Assembly (NCBI GenBank): GCA_020631735.1
Contig: CM036191.1
Span: 44,864,562-44,928,561, forward strand
Length of the DNA: 64,000 nucleotides
Direction: 5' to 3'
Source: Saccharum officinarum
Taxonomy: Eukaryota; Streptophyta; Magnoliopsida; Poales; Poaceae
Position 1 is the stretch's first letter. Every line of letters begins with the position of its first letter. The translations under genes and the position numbers were made by a program. Below are positions 34,153 to 48,533 of the stretch, piece by piece. A model generated the notes under the pieces. It saw only the letters and a program-made list of their open reading frames with translations, did no database searches and was not told the DNA's origin.

Positions 34153-37100
34153 TACAAGTTTTGAATACCAAGTTTGTTCAGCTCATCAAGATATACAATC
34201 CTTATATAGGCCATTTTTTCATTTGAGAAAGTTTGAACAAAATGTAGTTCAAATTTCACAAGTGTGATATAGTTTTAGAAAGTCTATATGAGATTCAAGG
34301 ATTTGTGACTAGTGTTTGATAAAACTTTCTCAAATGGAAAAATGAGCTATGTAACAATTGTAGATCTTGCTGAGATGATCAAACTTGGTATTCAGAGATT
34401 TTTCATCTGAGGTCATTTAGTGTCTCATTTGAGTAAGTTTGACCAAGTCAAATTTGGTCAAATGAAAAAACAACACTTTGACTCTAGTATTCTGAACTCT
34501 AAATGACTTCAAATTGAAAAGTTTTGAGTACCAAGTTTGTTAAAATCATCAAGATCTACAATTATTGTTTTGGTCAACTTTCCATTTGAGATAGTTTGGA
34601 TGGTTCAAATTTGTGATTTTTTAATTTCGACGCCTACAAACTAGTTTTCGGAACCCTAGATTGTCTCCAATTGAAAAGCTTTGAATACCAAGTTTGTTCA
34701 GCTCATCAAGATATACAATCCTTATATAGGCCATTTTTCATTTGAGAAAGTTTGAACAAAATGTAGTTCAAATTTCACAAATGTGTGACATAGTTTTAGA
34801 AAGTCTATATGAGAATCAAGGATTTGTGACTAGTGTTTGATAAAACTTTCTCAAATGGAAAAATGATCTATGTAACAATTGTAGATCTTGCTGAGATGAT
34901 CAAACTTGGTATTCAGAGATTTTTCATCTGAGGTCATTTAGTGTCTCATTTGAGCAAGTTTGACCAAGTCAAATTTGGTCAAATGAAAAAACAACACTTT
35001 GACTCTAGTATTCTGAACTCTAAATGACTTCAAATTGAAAAGTTTTGAGACCAAGTTTGTTAAAATCATCAAGATCTACAATTGTTGTTTTGGTCAACTT
35101 TACATTTGAGATAGTTTGGATGGTTCAAATTTGTGATTTTTAAATTTCGACGCCAACAAACTAGTTTTTGGAACCCTAGATTGTGTCCAATTGAAAAGTT
35201 TTGAATACCAAGTTTGTTCAGCTCATCAAGATATACAATCCTTATATAGGCCATTTTTTCATTTGAGAATTTTTGAACAAAATGTAGTTCAAATTTCACA
35301 AGTGTGTGACATAGTTTTAGAAAGTCTATGAGATTCAAGGATTTGTGACTAGTGTTTGATAAAACTTTCTCAAATGGAAAAATTATCTATGTAACAATTG
35401 TAGATCTTGCTGAGATGATCAAACTTGGTATTCAGAGATTTTTCATCTGAGGTCATTTAGGGTCTCATTTGAGCAAGTTTGACCAAGTCAAATTTGGTCA
35501 AATGAAAAAACAACACTTTGACTCTAGTATTCTGAACTCTAAATGACTTCAAATTGAAAAGTTTGGATACCAAGTTTGTTAAAATCATCAAGATCTACAA
35601 TTGTTGTTTTGGTCAACTTTACATTTGAGATAGTTTCGATGGTTCAAATTTGTGATTTTTAAATTTCGACGCCTACAAACTAGTTTTCGGAACCCTAGAT
35701 TGTCTCCAATTGAAAAGTTTTGAATACCAAGTTTGTTCAGCTCATCAAGATATACAATCCTTATGTAGGCCATTTTTTCATTTGAGAAAGTTTGAACAAA
35801 ATATAGTTCAAATTTCACAAGTGTGACATAGTTTTAGAAAGTCTATATGAGATTCAAGGATTTGTGACTAGTGTTTGATAAAACTTTCTCAAATGGAAAA
35901 ATGAGCTATGTAACAATTGTAGATCTTGCTGAGATGATCAAACTTGGTATTCAGAGATTTTTCATCTGAGGTCATTTAGTGTCTCATTTGAGCAAGTTTG
36001 ACCAAGTCAAATTTGGTCAAATGAAAAAACAACACTTTGACTCTAGTATTCTGAACTCTAAATGACTTCAAATTGAAAAGTTTGGATACCAAGTTTGTTA
36101 AAATCATCAAGATCTACAATTGTTGTTTTGGTCAACTTTCCATTTGAGATAGTTTCGATGGTTCAAATTTGTGATTTTTTAATTTCGACGCCTACAAACT
36201 AGTTTTCGGAACCCTAGATTGTCTCCAATTGAAAAGCTTTGAATACCAAGTTTGTTCAGCTCATCAAGATATACAATCCTTATATAGGCCATTTTTCATT
36301 TGAGAAAGTTTGAACAAAATGTAGTTCAAATTTCACAAATGTGTGACATAGTTTTAGAAAGTCTATATGAGAATCAAGGATTTGTGACTAGTGTTTGATA
36401 AAACTTTCTCAAATGGAAAAATGATCTATGTAACAATTGTAGATCTTGCTGAGATGATCAAACTTGGTATTCAGAGATTTTTCATCTGAGGTCATTTAGT
36501 GTCTCATTTGAGCAAGTTTGACCAAGTCAAATTTGGTCAAATGAAAAAACAACACTTTGACTCTAGTATTCTGAACTCTAAATGACTTCAAATTGAAAAG
36601 TTTGGATACCAAGTTTGTTAAAATCATCAAGATCTACAATTGTTGTTTTGGTCAACTTTACATTTGAGATAGTTTCGATGGTTCAAATTTGTGATTTTTA
36701 AATTTCGACGCCTACAAACTAGTTTTCGGAACCCTAGATTGTGTCCAATTGAAAAGTTTTGAATACCAAGTTTGTTCAGCTCATCAAGATATACAATCCT
36801 TATGTAGGCCATTTTTCATTTGAGAAAGTTTGAACAAAATGTAGTTCAAATTTCACAAGTGTGAAATAGTTTTAGAAAGTCTATATGAGATTCAAGGATT
36901 TGTGACTAGTGTTTGATAAAACTTTCTCAAATGGAAAAATGAGCTATGTAACAATTGTAGATCTTGCTGAGATGATCAAACTTGGTATTCAGAGATTTTT
37001 CATCTGAGGTCATTTAGTGTCTCATTTGAGTAAGTTTGACCAAGTCAAATTTGGTCAAATGAAAAAACAACACTTTGACTCTAGTATTCTGAACTCTAAA

Positions 37101-40100
37101 TGACTTCAAATTGAAAAGTTTTGAGTACCAAGTTTGTTAAAATCATCAAGATCTACAATTGTTGTTTTGGTCAACTTTCCATTTGAGATAGTTTCGATGG
37201 TTCAAATTTGTGATTTTTAAATTTCGACGCCTACAAACTAGTTTTCGGAACCCTAGATTGTCTCCAATTGAAAAGCTTTGAATACCAAGTTTGTTCAGCT
37301 CATCAAGATATACAATCCTTATGTAGGCCATTTTTCATTTGAGAAAGTTTGAACAAAATGTAGTTCAAATTTCACAAGTGTGACATAGTTTTAGAAAGTC
37401 TATATGAGATTCAAGGATTTGTGACTAGTGTTTGATAAAACTTTCTCAAATGGAAAAATGAGCTATGTAACAATTGTAGATCTTGCTGAGATGATCAAAC
37501 TTGGTATTCAGAGATTTTTCATCTGAGGTCATTTAGGGTCTCATTTGAGCAAGTTTGACCAAGTCAAATTTGGTCAAATGAAAAAACAACACTTTGACTC
37601 TAGTATTCTGAACTCTAAATGACTTCAAATTGAAAAGTTTGGATACCAAGTTTGTTAAAATCATCAAGATCTACAATTGTTGTTTTGGTCAACTTTCCAT
37701 TTGAGATAGTTTCGATGGTTCAAATTTGTGATTTTTAAATTTCGACGCCTACAAACTAGTTTTCGGAACCCTAGATTGTCTCCAATTGAAAAGCTTTGAA
37801 TACCAAGTTTGTTCAGCTCATCAAGATATACAATCCTTATATAGGCCATTTTTCATTTGAGAAAGTTTGAACAAAATGTAGTTCAAATTTCACAAATGTG
37901 TGACATAGTTTTAGAAAGTCTATATGAGAATCAAGGATTTGTGACTAGTGTTTGATAAAACTTTCTCAAATGGAAAAATGATCTATGTAACAATTGTAGA
38001 TCTTGCTGAGATGATCAAACTTGGTATTCAGAGATTTTTCATCTGAGGTCATTTAGTGTCTCATTTGAGCAAGTTTGACCAAGTCAAATTTGGTCAAATG
38101 AAAAAACAACACTTTGACTCTAGTATTCTGAACTCTAAATGACTTCAAATTGAAAAGTTTGGATACCAAGTTTGTTAAAATCATCAAGATCTACAATTGT
38201 TGTTTTGGTCAACTTTACATTTGAGATAGTTTCGATGGTTCAAATTTGTGATTTTTAATTTCGACGCCTACAAACTAGTTTTCGGAACCCTAGATTGTCT
38301 CCAATTGAAAAGCTTTGAATACCAAGTTTGTTCAGCTCATCAAGATATACAATCCTTATATAGGCCATTTTTCATTTGAGAAAGTTTGAACAAAATGTAG
38401 TTCAAATTTCACAAATGTGTGACATAGTTTTAGAAAGTCTATATGAGAATCAAGGATTTGTGACTAGTGTTTGATAAAACTTTCTCAAATGGAAAAATGA
38501 TCTATGTAACAATTGTAGATCTTGCTGAGATGATCAAACTTGGTATTCAGAGATTTTTCATCTGAGGTCATTTAGTGTCTCATTTGAGTAAGTTTGACCA
38601 AGTCAAATTTGGTCAAATGAAAAAACAACACTTTGACTCTAGTATTCTGAACTCTAAATGACTTCAAATTGAAAAGTTTTGAGTACCAAGTTTGTTAAAA
38701 TCATCAAGATCTACAATTGTTGTTTTGGTCAACTTTCCATTTGAGATAGTTTGGATGGTTCAAATTTGTGATTTTTAAATTTCGACGCCTACAAACTAGT
38801 TTTCGGAACCCTAGATTGTCTCCAATTGAAAAGCTTTGAATACCAAGTTTGTTCAGCTCATCAAGATATACAATCCTTATGTAGGCCATTTTTCATTTGA
38901 GAAAGTTTGAACAAAATGTAGTTCAAATTTCACAAGTGTGACATAGTTTTAGAAAGTCTATATGAGATTCAAGGATTTGTGACTAGTGTTTGATAAAACT
39001 TTCTCAAATGGAAAAATGATCTATGTAACAATTGTAGATCTTGCTGAGATGATCAAACTTGGTATTCAGAGATTTTTCATCTGAGGTCATTTAGTGTCTC
39101 ATTTGAGCAAGTTTGACCAAGTCAAATTTGGTCAAATGAAAAAACAACACTTTGACTCTAGTATTCTGAACTCTAAATGACTTCAAATTGAAAAGTTTGG
39201 ATACCAAGTTTGTTAAAATCATCAAGATCTACAATTGTTGTTTTGGTCAACTTTACATTTGAGATAGTTTCGATGGTTCAAATTTGTGATTTTTAAATTT
39301 CGACGCCTACAAACTAGTTTTCGGAACCCTAGATTGTCTCCAATTGAAAAGCTTTGAATACCAAGTTTGTTCAGCTCATCAAGATATACAATCCTTATGT
39401 AGGCCATTTTTCATTTGAGAAAGTTTGAACAAAATGTAGTTCAAATTTCACAAGTGTGACATAGTTTTAGAAAGTCTATATGAGATTCAAGGATTTGTGA
39501 CTAGTGTTTGATAAAACTTTCTCAAATGGAAAAATGAGCTATGTAACAATTGTAGATCTTGCTGAGATGATCAAACTTGGTATTCAGAGATTTTTCATCT
39601 GAGGTCATTTAGTGTCTCATTTGAGCAAGTTTGACCAAGTCAAATTTGGTCAAATGAAAAAACAACACTTTGACTCTAGTATTCTGAACTCTAAATGACT
39701 TCAAATTGAAAAGTTTGATACCAAGTTTGTTAAAATCATCAAGATCTACAATTGTTGTTTTGGTCAACTTTCCATTTGAGATAGTTTCGATGGTTCAAAT
39801 TTGTGATTTTTAAATTTCGACGCCTACAAACTAGTTTTCGGAACCCTAGATTGTCTCCAATTGAAAAGCTTTGAATACCAAGTTTGTTCAGCTCATCAAG
39901 ATATACAATCCTTATGTAGGCCATTTTTCATTTGAGAAAGTTTGAACAAAATGTAGTTCAAATTTCACAAGTGTGACATAGTTTTAGAAAGTCTATATGA
40001 GATTCAAGGATTTGTGACTAGTGTTTGATAAAACTTTCTCAAATGGAAAAATGAGCTATGTAACAATTGTAGATCTTGCTGAGATGATCAAACTTGGTAT

Positions 40101-43100
40101 TCAGAGATTTTTCATCTGAGGTCATTTAGTGTCTCATTTGAGTAAGTTTGACCAAGTCAAATTTGGTCAAATGAAAAAACAACACTTTGACTCTAGTATT
40201 CTGAACTCTAAATGACTTCAAATTGAAAAGTTTGGATACCAAGTTTGTTAAAATCATCAAGATCTACAATTGTTGTTTTGGTCAACTTTCCATTTGAGAT
40301 AGTTTGGATGGTTCAAATTTGTGATTTTTAAATTTCGACGCCTACAAACTAGTTTTCGGAACCCTAGATTGTCTCCAATTGAAAAGCTTTGAATACCAAG
40401 TTTGTTCAGCTCATCAAGATATACAATCCTTATATAGGCCATTTTTCATTTGAGAAAGTTTGAACAAAATGTAGTTCAAATTTCACAAATGTGTGACATA
40501 GTTTTAGAAAGTCTATATGAGAATCAAGGATTTGTGACTAGTGTTTGATAAAACTTTCTCAAATGGAAAAATGATCTATGTAACAATTGTAGATCTTGCT
40601 GAGATGATCAAACTTGGTATTCAGAGATTTTTCATCTGAGGTCATTTAGTGTCTCATTTGAGCAAGTTTGACCAAGTCAAATTTGGTCAAATGAAAAAAC
40701 AACACTTTGACTCTAGTATTCTGAACTCTAAATGACTTCAAATTGAAAAGTTTGGATACCAAGTTTGTTAAAATCATCAAGATCTACAATTGTTGTTTTG
40801 GTCAACTTTACATTTGAGATAGTTTCGATGGTTCAAATTTGTGATTTTTAAATTTCGACGCCTACAAACTAGTTTTCGGAACCCTAGATTGTCTCCAATT
40901 GAAAAGCTTTGAATACCAAGTTTGTTCAGCTCATCAAGATATACAATCCTTATATAGGCCATTTTTCATTTGAGAAAGTTTGAACAAAATGTAGTTCAAA
41001 TTTCACAATGTGTGACATAGTTTTAGAAAGTCTATATGAGATTCAAGGATTTGTGACTAGTGTTTGATAAAACTTTCTCAAATGGAAAAATGAGCTATGT
41101 AACAATTGTAGATCTTGCTGAGATGATCAAACTTGGTATTCAGAGATTTTTCATCTGAGGTCATTTAGTGTCTCATTTGAGTAAGTTTGACCAAGTCAAA
41201 TTTGGTCAAATGAAAAAACAACACTTTGACTCTAGTATTCTGAACTCTAAATGACTTCAAATTGAAAAGTTTTGAGTACCAAGTTTGTTAAAATCATCAA
41301 GATCTACAATTGTTGTTTTGGTCAACTTTCCATTTGAGATAGTTTGGATGGTTCAAATTTGTGATTTTTTAATTTCGACGCCTACAAACTAGTTTTCGGA
41401 ACCCTAGATTGTCTCCAATTGAAAAGCTTTGAATACCAAGTTTGTTCAGCTCATCAAGATATACAATCCTTATATAGGCCATTTTTCATTTGAGAAAGTT
41501 TGAACAAAATGTAGTTCAAATTTCACAAATGTGTGACATAGTTTTAGAAAGTCTATATGAGAATCAAGGATTTGTGACTAGTGTTTGATAAAACTTTCTC
41601 AAATGGAAAAATGATCTATGTAACAATTGTAGATCTTGCTGAGATGATCAAACTTGGTATTCAGAGATTTTTCATCTGAGGTCATTTAGTGTCTCATTTG
41701 AGCAAGTTTGACCAAGTCAAATTTGGTCAAATGAAAAAACAACACTTTGACTCTAGTATTCTGAACTCTAAATGACTTCAAATTGAAAAGTTTGGATACC
41801 AAGTTTGTTAAAATCATCAAGATCTACAATTGTTGTTTTGGTCAACTTTACATTTGAGATAGTTTCGATGGTTCAAATTTGTGATTTTTAAATTTCGACG
41901 CCTACAAACTAGTTTTCGGAACCCTAGATTGTCTCCAATTGAAAAGTTTTGAATACCAAGTTTGTTCAGCTCATCAAGATATACAATCCTTATGTAGGCC
42001 ATTTTTCATTTGAGAAAGTTTGAACAAAATGTAGTTCAAATTTCACAAGTGTGAAATAGTTTTAGAAAGTCTATATGAGATTCAAGGATTTGTGACTAGT
42101 GTTTGATAAAACTTTCTCAAATGGAAAAATGAGCTATGTAACAATTGTAGATCTTGCTGAGATGATCAAACTTGGTATTCAGAGATTTTTCATCTGAGGT
42201 CATTTAGTGTCTCATTTGAGTAAGTTTGACCAAGTCAAATTTGGTCAAATGAAAAAACAACACTTTGACTCTAGTATTCTGAACTCTAAATGACTTCAAA
42301 TTGAAAAGTTTTGAGTACCAAGTTTGTTAAAATCATCAAGATCTACAATTGTTGTTTTGGTCAACTTTCCATTTGAGATAGTTTCGATGGTTCAAATTTG
42401 TGATTTTTAAATTTCGACGCCTACAAACTAGTTTTCGGAACCCTAGATTGTCTCCAATTGAAAAGCTTTGAATACCAAGTTTGTTCAGCTCATCAAGATA
42501 TACAATCCTTATGTAGGCCATTTTTCATTTGAGAAAGTTTGAACAAAATGTAGTTCAAATTTCACAAGTGTGACATAGTTTTAGAAAGTCTATATGAGAT
42601 TCAAGGATTTGTGACTAGTGTTTGATAAAACTTTCTCAAATGGAAAAATGAGCTATGTAACAATTGTAGATCTTGCTGAGATGATCAAACTTGGTATTCA
42701 GAGATTTTTCATCTGAGGTCATTTAGGGTCTCATTTGAGCAAGTTTGACCAAGTCAAATTTGGTCAAATGAAAAAACAACACTTTGACTCTAGTATTCTG
42801 AACTCTAAATGACTTCAAATTGAAAAGTTTGGATACCAAGTTTGTTAAAATCATCAAGATCTACAATTGTTGTTTTGGTCAACTTTCCATTTGAGATAGT
42901 TTCGATGGTTCAAATTTGTGATTTTTAAATTTCGACGCCTACAAACTAGTTTTCGGAACCCTAGATTGTCTCCAATTGAAAAGCTTTGAATACCAAGTTT
43001 GTTCAGCTCATCAAGATATACAATCCTTATATAGGCCATTTTTCATTTGAGAAAGTTTGAACAAAATGTAGTTCAAATTTCACAAATGTGTGACATAGTT

Positions 43101-46100
43101 TTAGAAAGTCTATATGAGAATCAAGGATTTGTGACTAGTGTTTGATAAAACTTTCTCAAATGGAAAAATGAGCTATGTAACAATTGTAGATCTTGCTGAG
43201 ATGATCAAACTTGGTATTCAGAGATTTTTCATCTGAGGTCATTTAGTGTCTCATTTGAGCAAGTTTGACCAAGTCAAATTTGGTCAAATGAAAAAACAAC
43301 ACTTTGACTCTAGTATTCTGAACTCTAAATGACTTCAAATTGAAAAGTTTGGATACCAAGTTTGTTAAAATCATCAAGATCTACAATTGTTGTTTTGGTC
43401 AACTTTCCATTTGAGATAGTTTGGATGGTTCAAATTTGTGATTTTTTAATTTCGACGCCTACAAACTAGTTTTCGGAACCCTAGATTGTCTCCAATTGAA
43501 AAGCTTTGAATACCAAGTTTGTTCAGCTCATCAAGATATACAATCCTTATATAGGCCATTTTTCATTTGAGAAAGTTTGAACAAAATGTAGTTCAAATTT
43601 CACAAATGTGTGACATAGTTTTAGAAAGTCTATATGAGAATCAAGGATTTGTGACTAGTGTTTGATAAAACTTTCTCAAATGGAAAAATGATCTATGTAA
43701 CAATTGTAGATCTTGCTGAGATGATCAAACTTGGTATTCAGAGATTTTTCATCTGAGGTCATTTAGTGTCTCATTTGAGCAAGTTTGACCAAGTCAAATT
43801 TGGTCAAATGAAAAAACAACACTTTGACTCTAGTATTCTGAACTCTAAATGACTTCAAATTGAAAAGTTTGGATACCAAGTTTGTTAAAATCATCAAGAT
43901 CTACAATTGTTGTTTTGGTCAACTTTACATTTGAGATAGTTTGGATGGTTCAAATTTGTGATTTTTAAATTTCGACGCCTACAAACTAGTTTTCGGAACC
44001 CTAGATTGTGTCCAATTGAAAAGTTTTGAATACCAAGTTTGTTCAGCTCATCAAGATATACAATCCTTATGTAGGCCATTTTTTCATTTGAGAAAGTTTG
44101 AACAAAATGTAGTTCAAATTTCACAAGTGTGACATAGTTTTAGAAAGTCTATATGAGATTCAAGGATTTGTGACTAGTGTTTGATAAAACTTTCTCAAAT
44201 GGAAAAATGAGCTATGTAACAATTGTAGATCTTGCTGAGATGATCAAACTTGGTATTCAGAGATTTTTCATCTGAGGTCATTTAGTGTCTCATTTGAGCA
44301 AGTTTGACCAAGTCAAATTTGGTCAAATGAAAAAACAACACTTTGACTCTAGTATTCTGAACTCTAAATGACTTCAAATTGAAAAGTTTGGATACCAAGT
44401 TTGTTAAAATCATCAAGATCTACAATTGTTGTTTTGGTCAACTTTCCATTTGAGATAGTTTCGATGGTTCAAATTTGTGATTTTTAAATTTCGACGCCTA
44501 CAAACTAGTTTTCGGAACCCTAGATTGTCTCCAATTGAAAAGTTTTGAATACCAAGTTTGTTCAGCTCATCAAGATATACAATCCTTATGTAGGCCATTT
44601 TTCATTTGAGAAAGTTTGAACAAAATGTAGTTCAAATTTCACAAGTGTGAAATAGTTTTAGAAAGTCTATATGAGATTCAAGGATTTGTGACTAGTGTTT
44701 GATAAAACTTTCTCAAATGGAAAAATGAGCTATGTAACAATTGTAGATCTTGCTGAGATGATCAAACTTGGTATTCAGAGATTTTTCATCTGAGGTCATT
44801 TAGTGTCTCATTTGAGCAAGTTTGACCAAGTCAAATTTGGTCAAATGAAAAAACAACACTTTGACTCTAGTATTCTGAACTCTAAATGACTTCAAATTGA
44901 AAAGTTTTGAGACCAAGTTTGTTAAAATCATCAAGATCTACAATTGTTGTTTTGGTCAACTTTCCATTTGAGATAGTTTGGATGGTTCAAATTTGTGATT
45001 TTTTAATTTCGACGCCTACAAACTAGTTTTCGGAACCCTAGATTGTCTCCAATTGAAAAGCTTTGAATACCAAGTTTGTTCAGCTCATCAAGATATACAA
45101 TCCTTATATAGGCCATTTTTCATTTGAGAAAGTTTGAACAAAATGTAGTTCAAATTTCACAAATGTGTGACATAGTTTTAGAAAGTCTATATGAGAATCA
45201 AGGATTTGTGACTAGTGTTTGATAAAACTTTCTCAAATGGAAAAATGATCTATGTAACAATTGTAGATCTTGCTGAGATGATCAAACTTGGTATTCAGAG
45301 ATTTTTCATCTGAGGTCATTTAGTGTCTCATTTGAGCAAGTTTGACCAAGTCAAATTTGGTCAAATGAAAAAACAACACTTTGACTCTAGTATTCTGAAC
45401 TCTAAATGACTTCAAATTGAAAAGTTTGGATACCAAGTTTGTTAAAATCATCAAGATCTACAATTGTTGTTTTGGTCAACTTTCCATTTGAGATAGTTTC
45501 GATGGTTCAAATTTGTGATTTTTAAATTTCGACGCCTACAAACTAGTTTTCGGAACCCTAGATTGTCTCCAATTGAAAAGTTTTGAATACCAAGTTTGTT
45601 CAGCTCATCAAGATATACAATCCTTATGTAGGCCATTTTTTCATTTGAGAAAGTTTGAACAAAATGTAGTTCAAATTTCACAAGTGTGAAATAGTTTTAG
45701 AAAGTCTATATGAGATTCAAGGATTTGTGACTAGTGTTTGATAAAACTTTCTCAAATGGAAAAATGAGCTATGTAACAATTGTAGATCTTGCTGAGATGA
45801 TCAAACTTGGTATTCAGAGATTTTTCATCTGAGGTCATTTAGTGTCTCATTTGAGTAAGTTTGACCAAGTCAAATTTGGTCAAATGAAAAAACAACACTT
45901 TGACTCTAGTATTCTGAACTCTAAATGACTTCAAATTGAAAAGTTTGGAGTACCAAGTTTGTTAAAATCATCAAGATCTACAATTGTTGTTTTGGTCAAC
46001 TTTCCATTTGAGATAGTTTGGATGGTTCAAATTTGTGATTTTTAAATTTCGACGCCTACAAACTAGTTTTCGGAACCCTAGATTGTCTCCAATTGAAAAG

Positions 46101-48533
46101 CTTTGAATACCAAGTTTGTTCAGCTCATCAAGATATACAATCCTTATATAGGCCATTTTTCATTTGAGAAAGTTTGAACAAAATGTAGTTCAAATTTCAC
46201 AAGTGTGACATAGTTTTAGAAAGTCTATATGAGATTCAAGGATTTGTGACTAGTGTTTGATAAAACTTTCTCAAATGGAAAAATGATCTATGTAACAATT
46301 GTAGATCTTGCTGAGATGATCAAACTTGGTATTCAGAGATTTTTCATCTGAGGTCATTTAGTGTCTCATTTGAGCAAGTTTGACCAAGTCAAATTTGGTC
46401 AAATGAAAAAACAACACTTTGACTCTAGTATTCTGAACTCTAAATGACTTCAAATTGAAAAGTTTGGATACCAAGTTTGTTAAAATCATCAAGATCTACA
46501 ATTGTTGTTTTGGTCAACTTTACATTTGAGATAGTTTCGATGGTTCAAATTTGTGATTTTTAAATTTCGACGCCTACAAACTAGTTTTCGGAACCCTAGA
46601 TTGTCTCCAATTGAAAAGTTTTGAATACCAAGTTTGTTCAGCTCATCAAGATATACAATCCTTATGTAGGCCATTTTTCATTTGAGAAAGTTTGAACAAA
46701 ATGTAGTTCAAATTTCACAAGTGTGACATAGTTTTAGAAAGTCTATATGAGATTCAAGGATTTGTGACTAGTGTTTGATAAAACTTTCTCAAATGGAAAA
46801 ATGAGCTATGTAACAATTGTAGATCTTGCTGAGATGATCAAACTTGGTATTCAGAGATTTTTCATCTGAGGTCATTTAGTGTCTCATTTGAGTAAGTTTG
46901 ACCAAGTCAAATTTGGTCAAATGAAAAAACAACACTTTGACTCTAGTATTCTGAACTCTAAATGACTTCAAATTGAAAAGTTTTGATACCAAGTTTGTTA
47001 AAATCATCAAGATCTACAATTGTTGTTTTGGTCAACTTTCCATTTGAGATAGTTTGGATGGTTCAAATTTGTGATTTTTAAATTTCGACGCCTACAAACT
47101 AGTTTTCGGAACCCTAGATTGTCTCCAATTGAAAAGCTTTGAATACCAAGTTTGTTCAGCTCATCAAGATATACAATCCTTATGTAGGCCATTTTTCATT
47201 TGAGAAAGTTTGAACAAAATGTAGTTCAAATTTCACAAGTGTGACATAGTTTTAGAAAGTCTATATGAGATTCAAGGATTTGTGACTAGTGTTTGATAAA
47301 ACTTTCTCAAATGGAAAAATGAGCTATGTAACAATTGTAGATCTTGCTGAGATGATCAAACTTGGTATTCAGAGATTTTTCATCTGAGGTCATTTAGTGT
47401 CTCATTTGAGCAAGTTTGACCAAGTCAAATTTGGTCAAATGAAAAAACAACACTTTGACTCTAGTATTCTGAACTCTAAATGACTTCAAATTGAAAAGTT
47501 TTGAGACCAAGTTTGTTAAAATCATCAAGATCTACAATTGTTGTTTTGGTCAACTTTACATTTGAGATAGTTTGGATGGTTCAAATTTGTGATTTTTAAA
47601 TTTTGACGCCAACAAACTAGTTTTCGGAACCCTAGATTGTCTCCAATTGAAAAGTTTTGAATACCAAGTTTGTTCAGCTCATCAAGATATACAATCCTTA
47701 TGTAGGCCATTTTTCATTTGAGAAAGTTTGAACAAAATGTAGTTCAAATTTCACAAGTGTGACATAGTTTTAGAAAGTCTATATGAGATTCAAGGATTTG
47801 TGACTAGTGTTTGATAAAACTTTCTCAAATGGAAAAATGAGCTATGTAACAATTGTAGATCTTGCTGAGATGATCAAACTTGGTATTCAGAGATTTTTCA
47901 TCTGAGGTCATTTAGTGTCTCATTTGAGCAAGTTTGACCAAGTCAAATTTGGTCAAATGAAAAAACAACACTTTGACTCTAGTATTCTGAACTCTAAATG
48001 ACTTCAAATTGAAAAGTTTGGATACCAAGTTTGTTAAAATCATCAAGATCTACAATTGTTGTTTTGGTCAACTTTACATTTGAGATAGTTTCGATGGTTC
48101 AAATTTGTGATTTTTTAAATTTCGACGCCTACAAACTAGTTTTCGGAACCCTAGATTGTCTCCAATTGAAAAGCTTTGAATACCAAGTTTGTTCAGCTCA
48201 TCAAGATATACAATCCTTATGTAGGCCATTTTTCATTTGAGAAAGTTTGAACAAAATGTAGTTCAAATTTCACAAAGTGTGACATAGTTTTAGAAAGTCT
48301 ATATGAGATTCAAGGATTTGTGACTAGTGTTTGATAAAACTTTCTCAAATGGTCTTCTCCGCTGGTTTAGAATTGTAGATCTTGCTGAGATGATCAAACT
48401 GCCGTATTCAGAGATTTTTCATCTGAGGTCATTTAGTGTCTCATTTGACAAGTTTGACCAAGTCAAATTTGGTCAAATAAAAACAACACTTTGACTCTAG
48501 TATTCTGAACTCTAAATGACTTCAAATTGAAAA
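34153..48533. repeat. Satellite array 2, ~519-bp monomer
   Basis: About 27-28 head-to-tail monomers, much cleaner than array 1 (few single-base indels). The first eight monomers match array 1 in type and order up to ~38245. A block of at least five monomers recurs at exactly 5190 bp (36627 to 41817, 37146 to 42336, 37664 to 42854). The last monomer carries an 18-base replaced block at 48353-48370. The array stops at 48533 within a monomer. No gene. Confidence 0.97.

Noticed and set aside
10080..48240. Recurring minus-strand 61- to 89-codon frames starting MAYIRIVYLDELNKLG
   Set aside because: They recur once per satellite monomer and vary only with monomer type. No domain or upstream signals are visible; they are by-products of a stop-poor stretch of the repeat.
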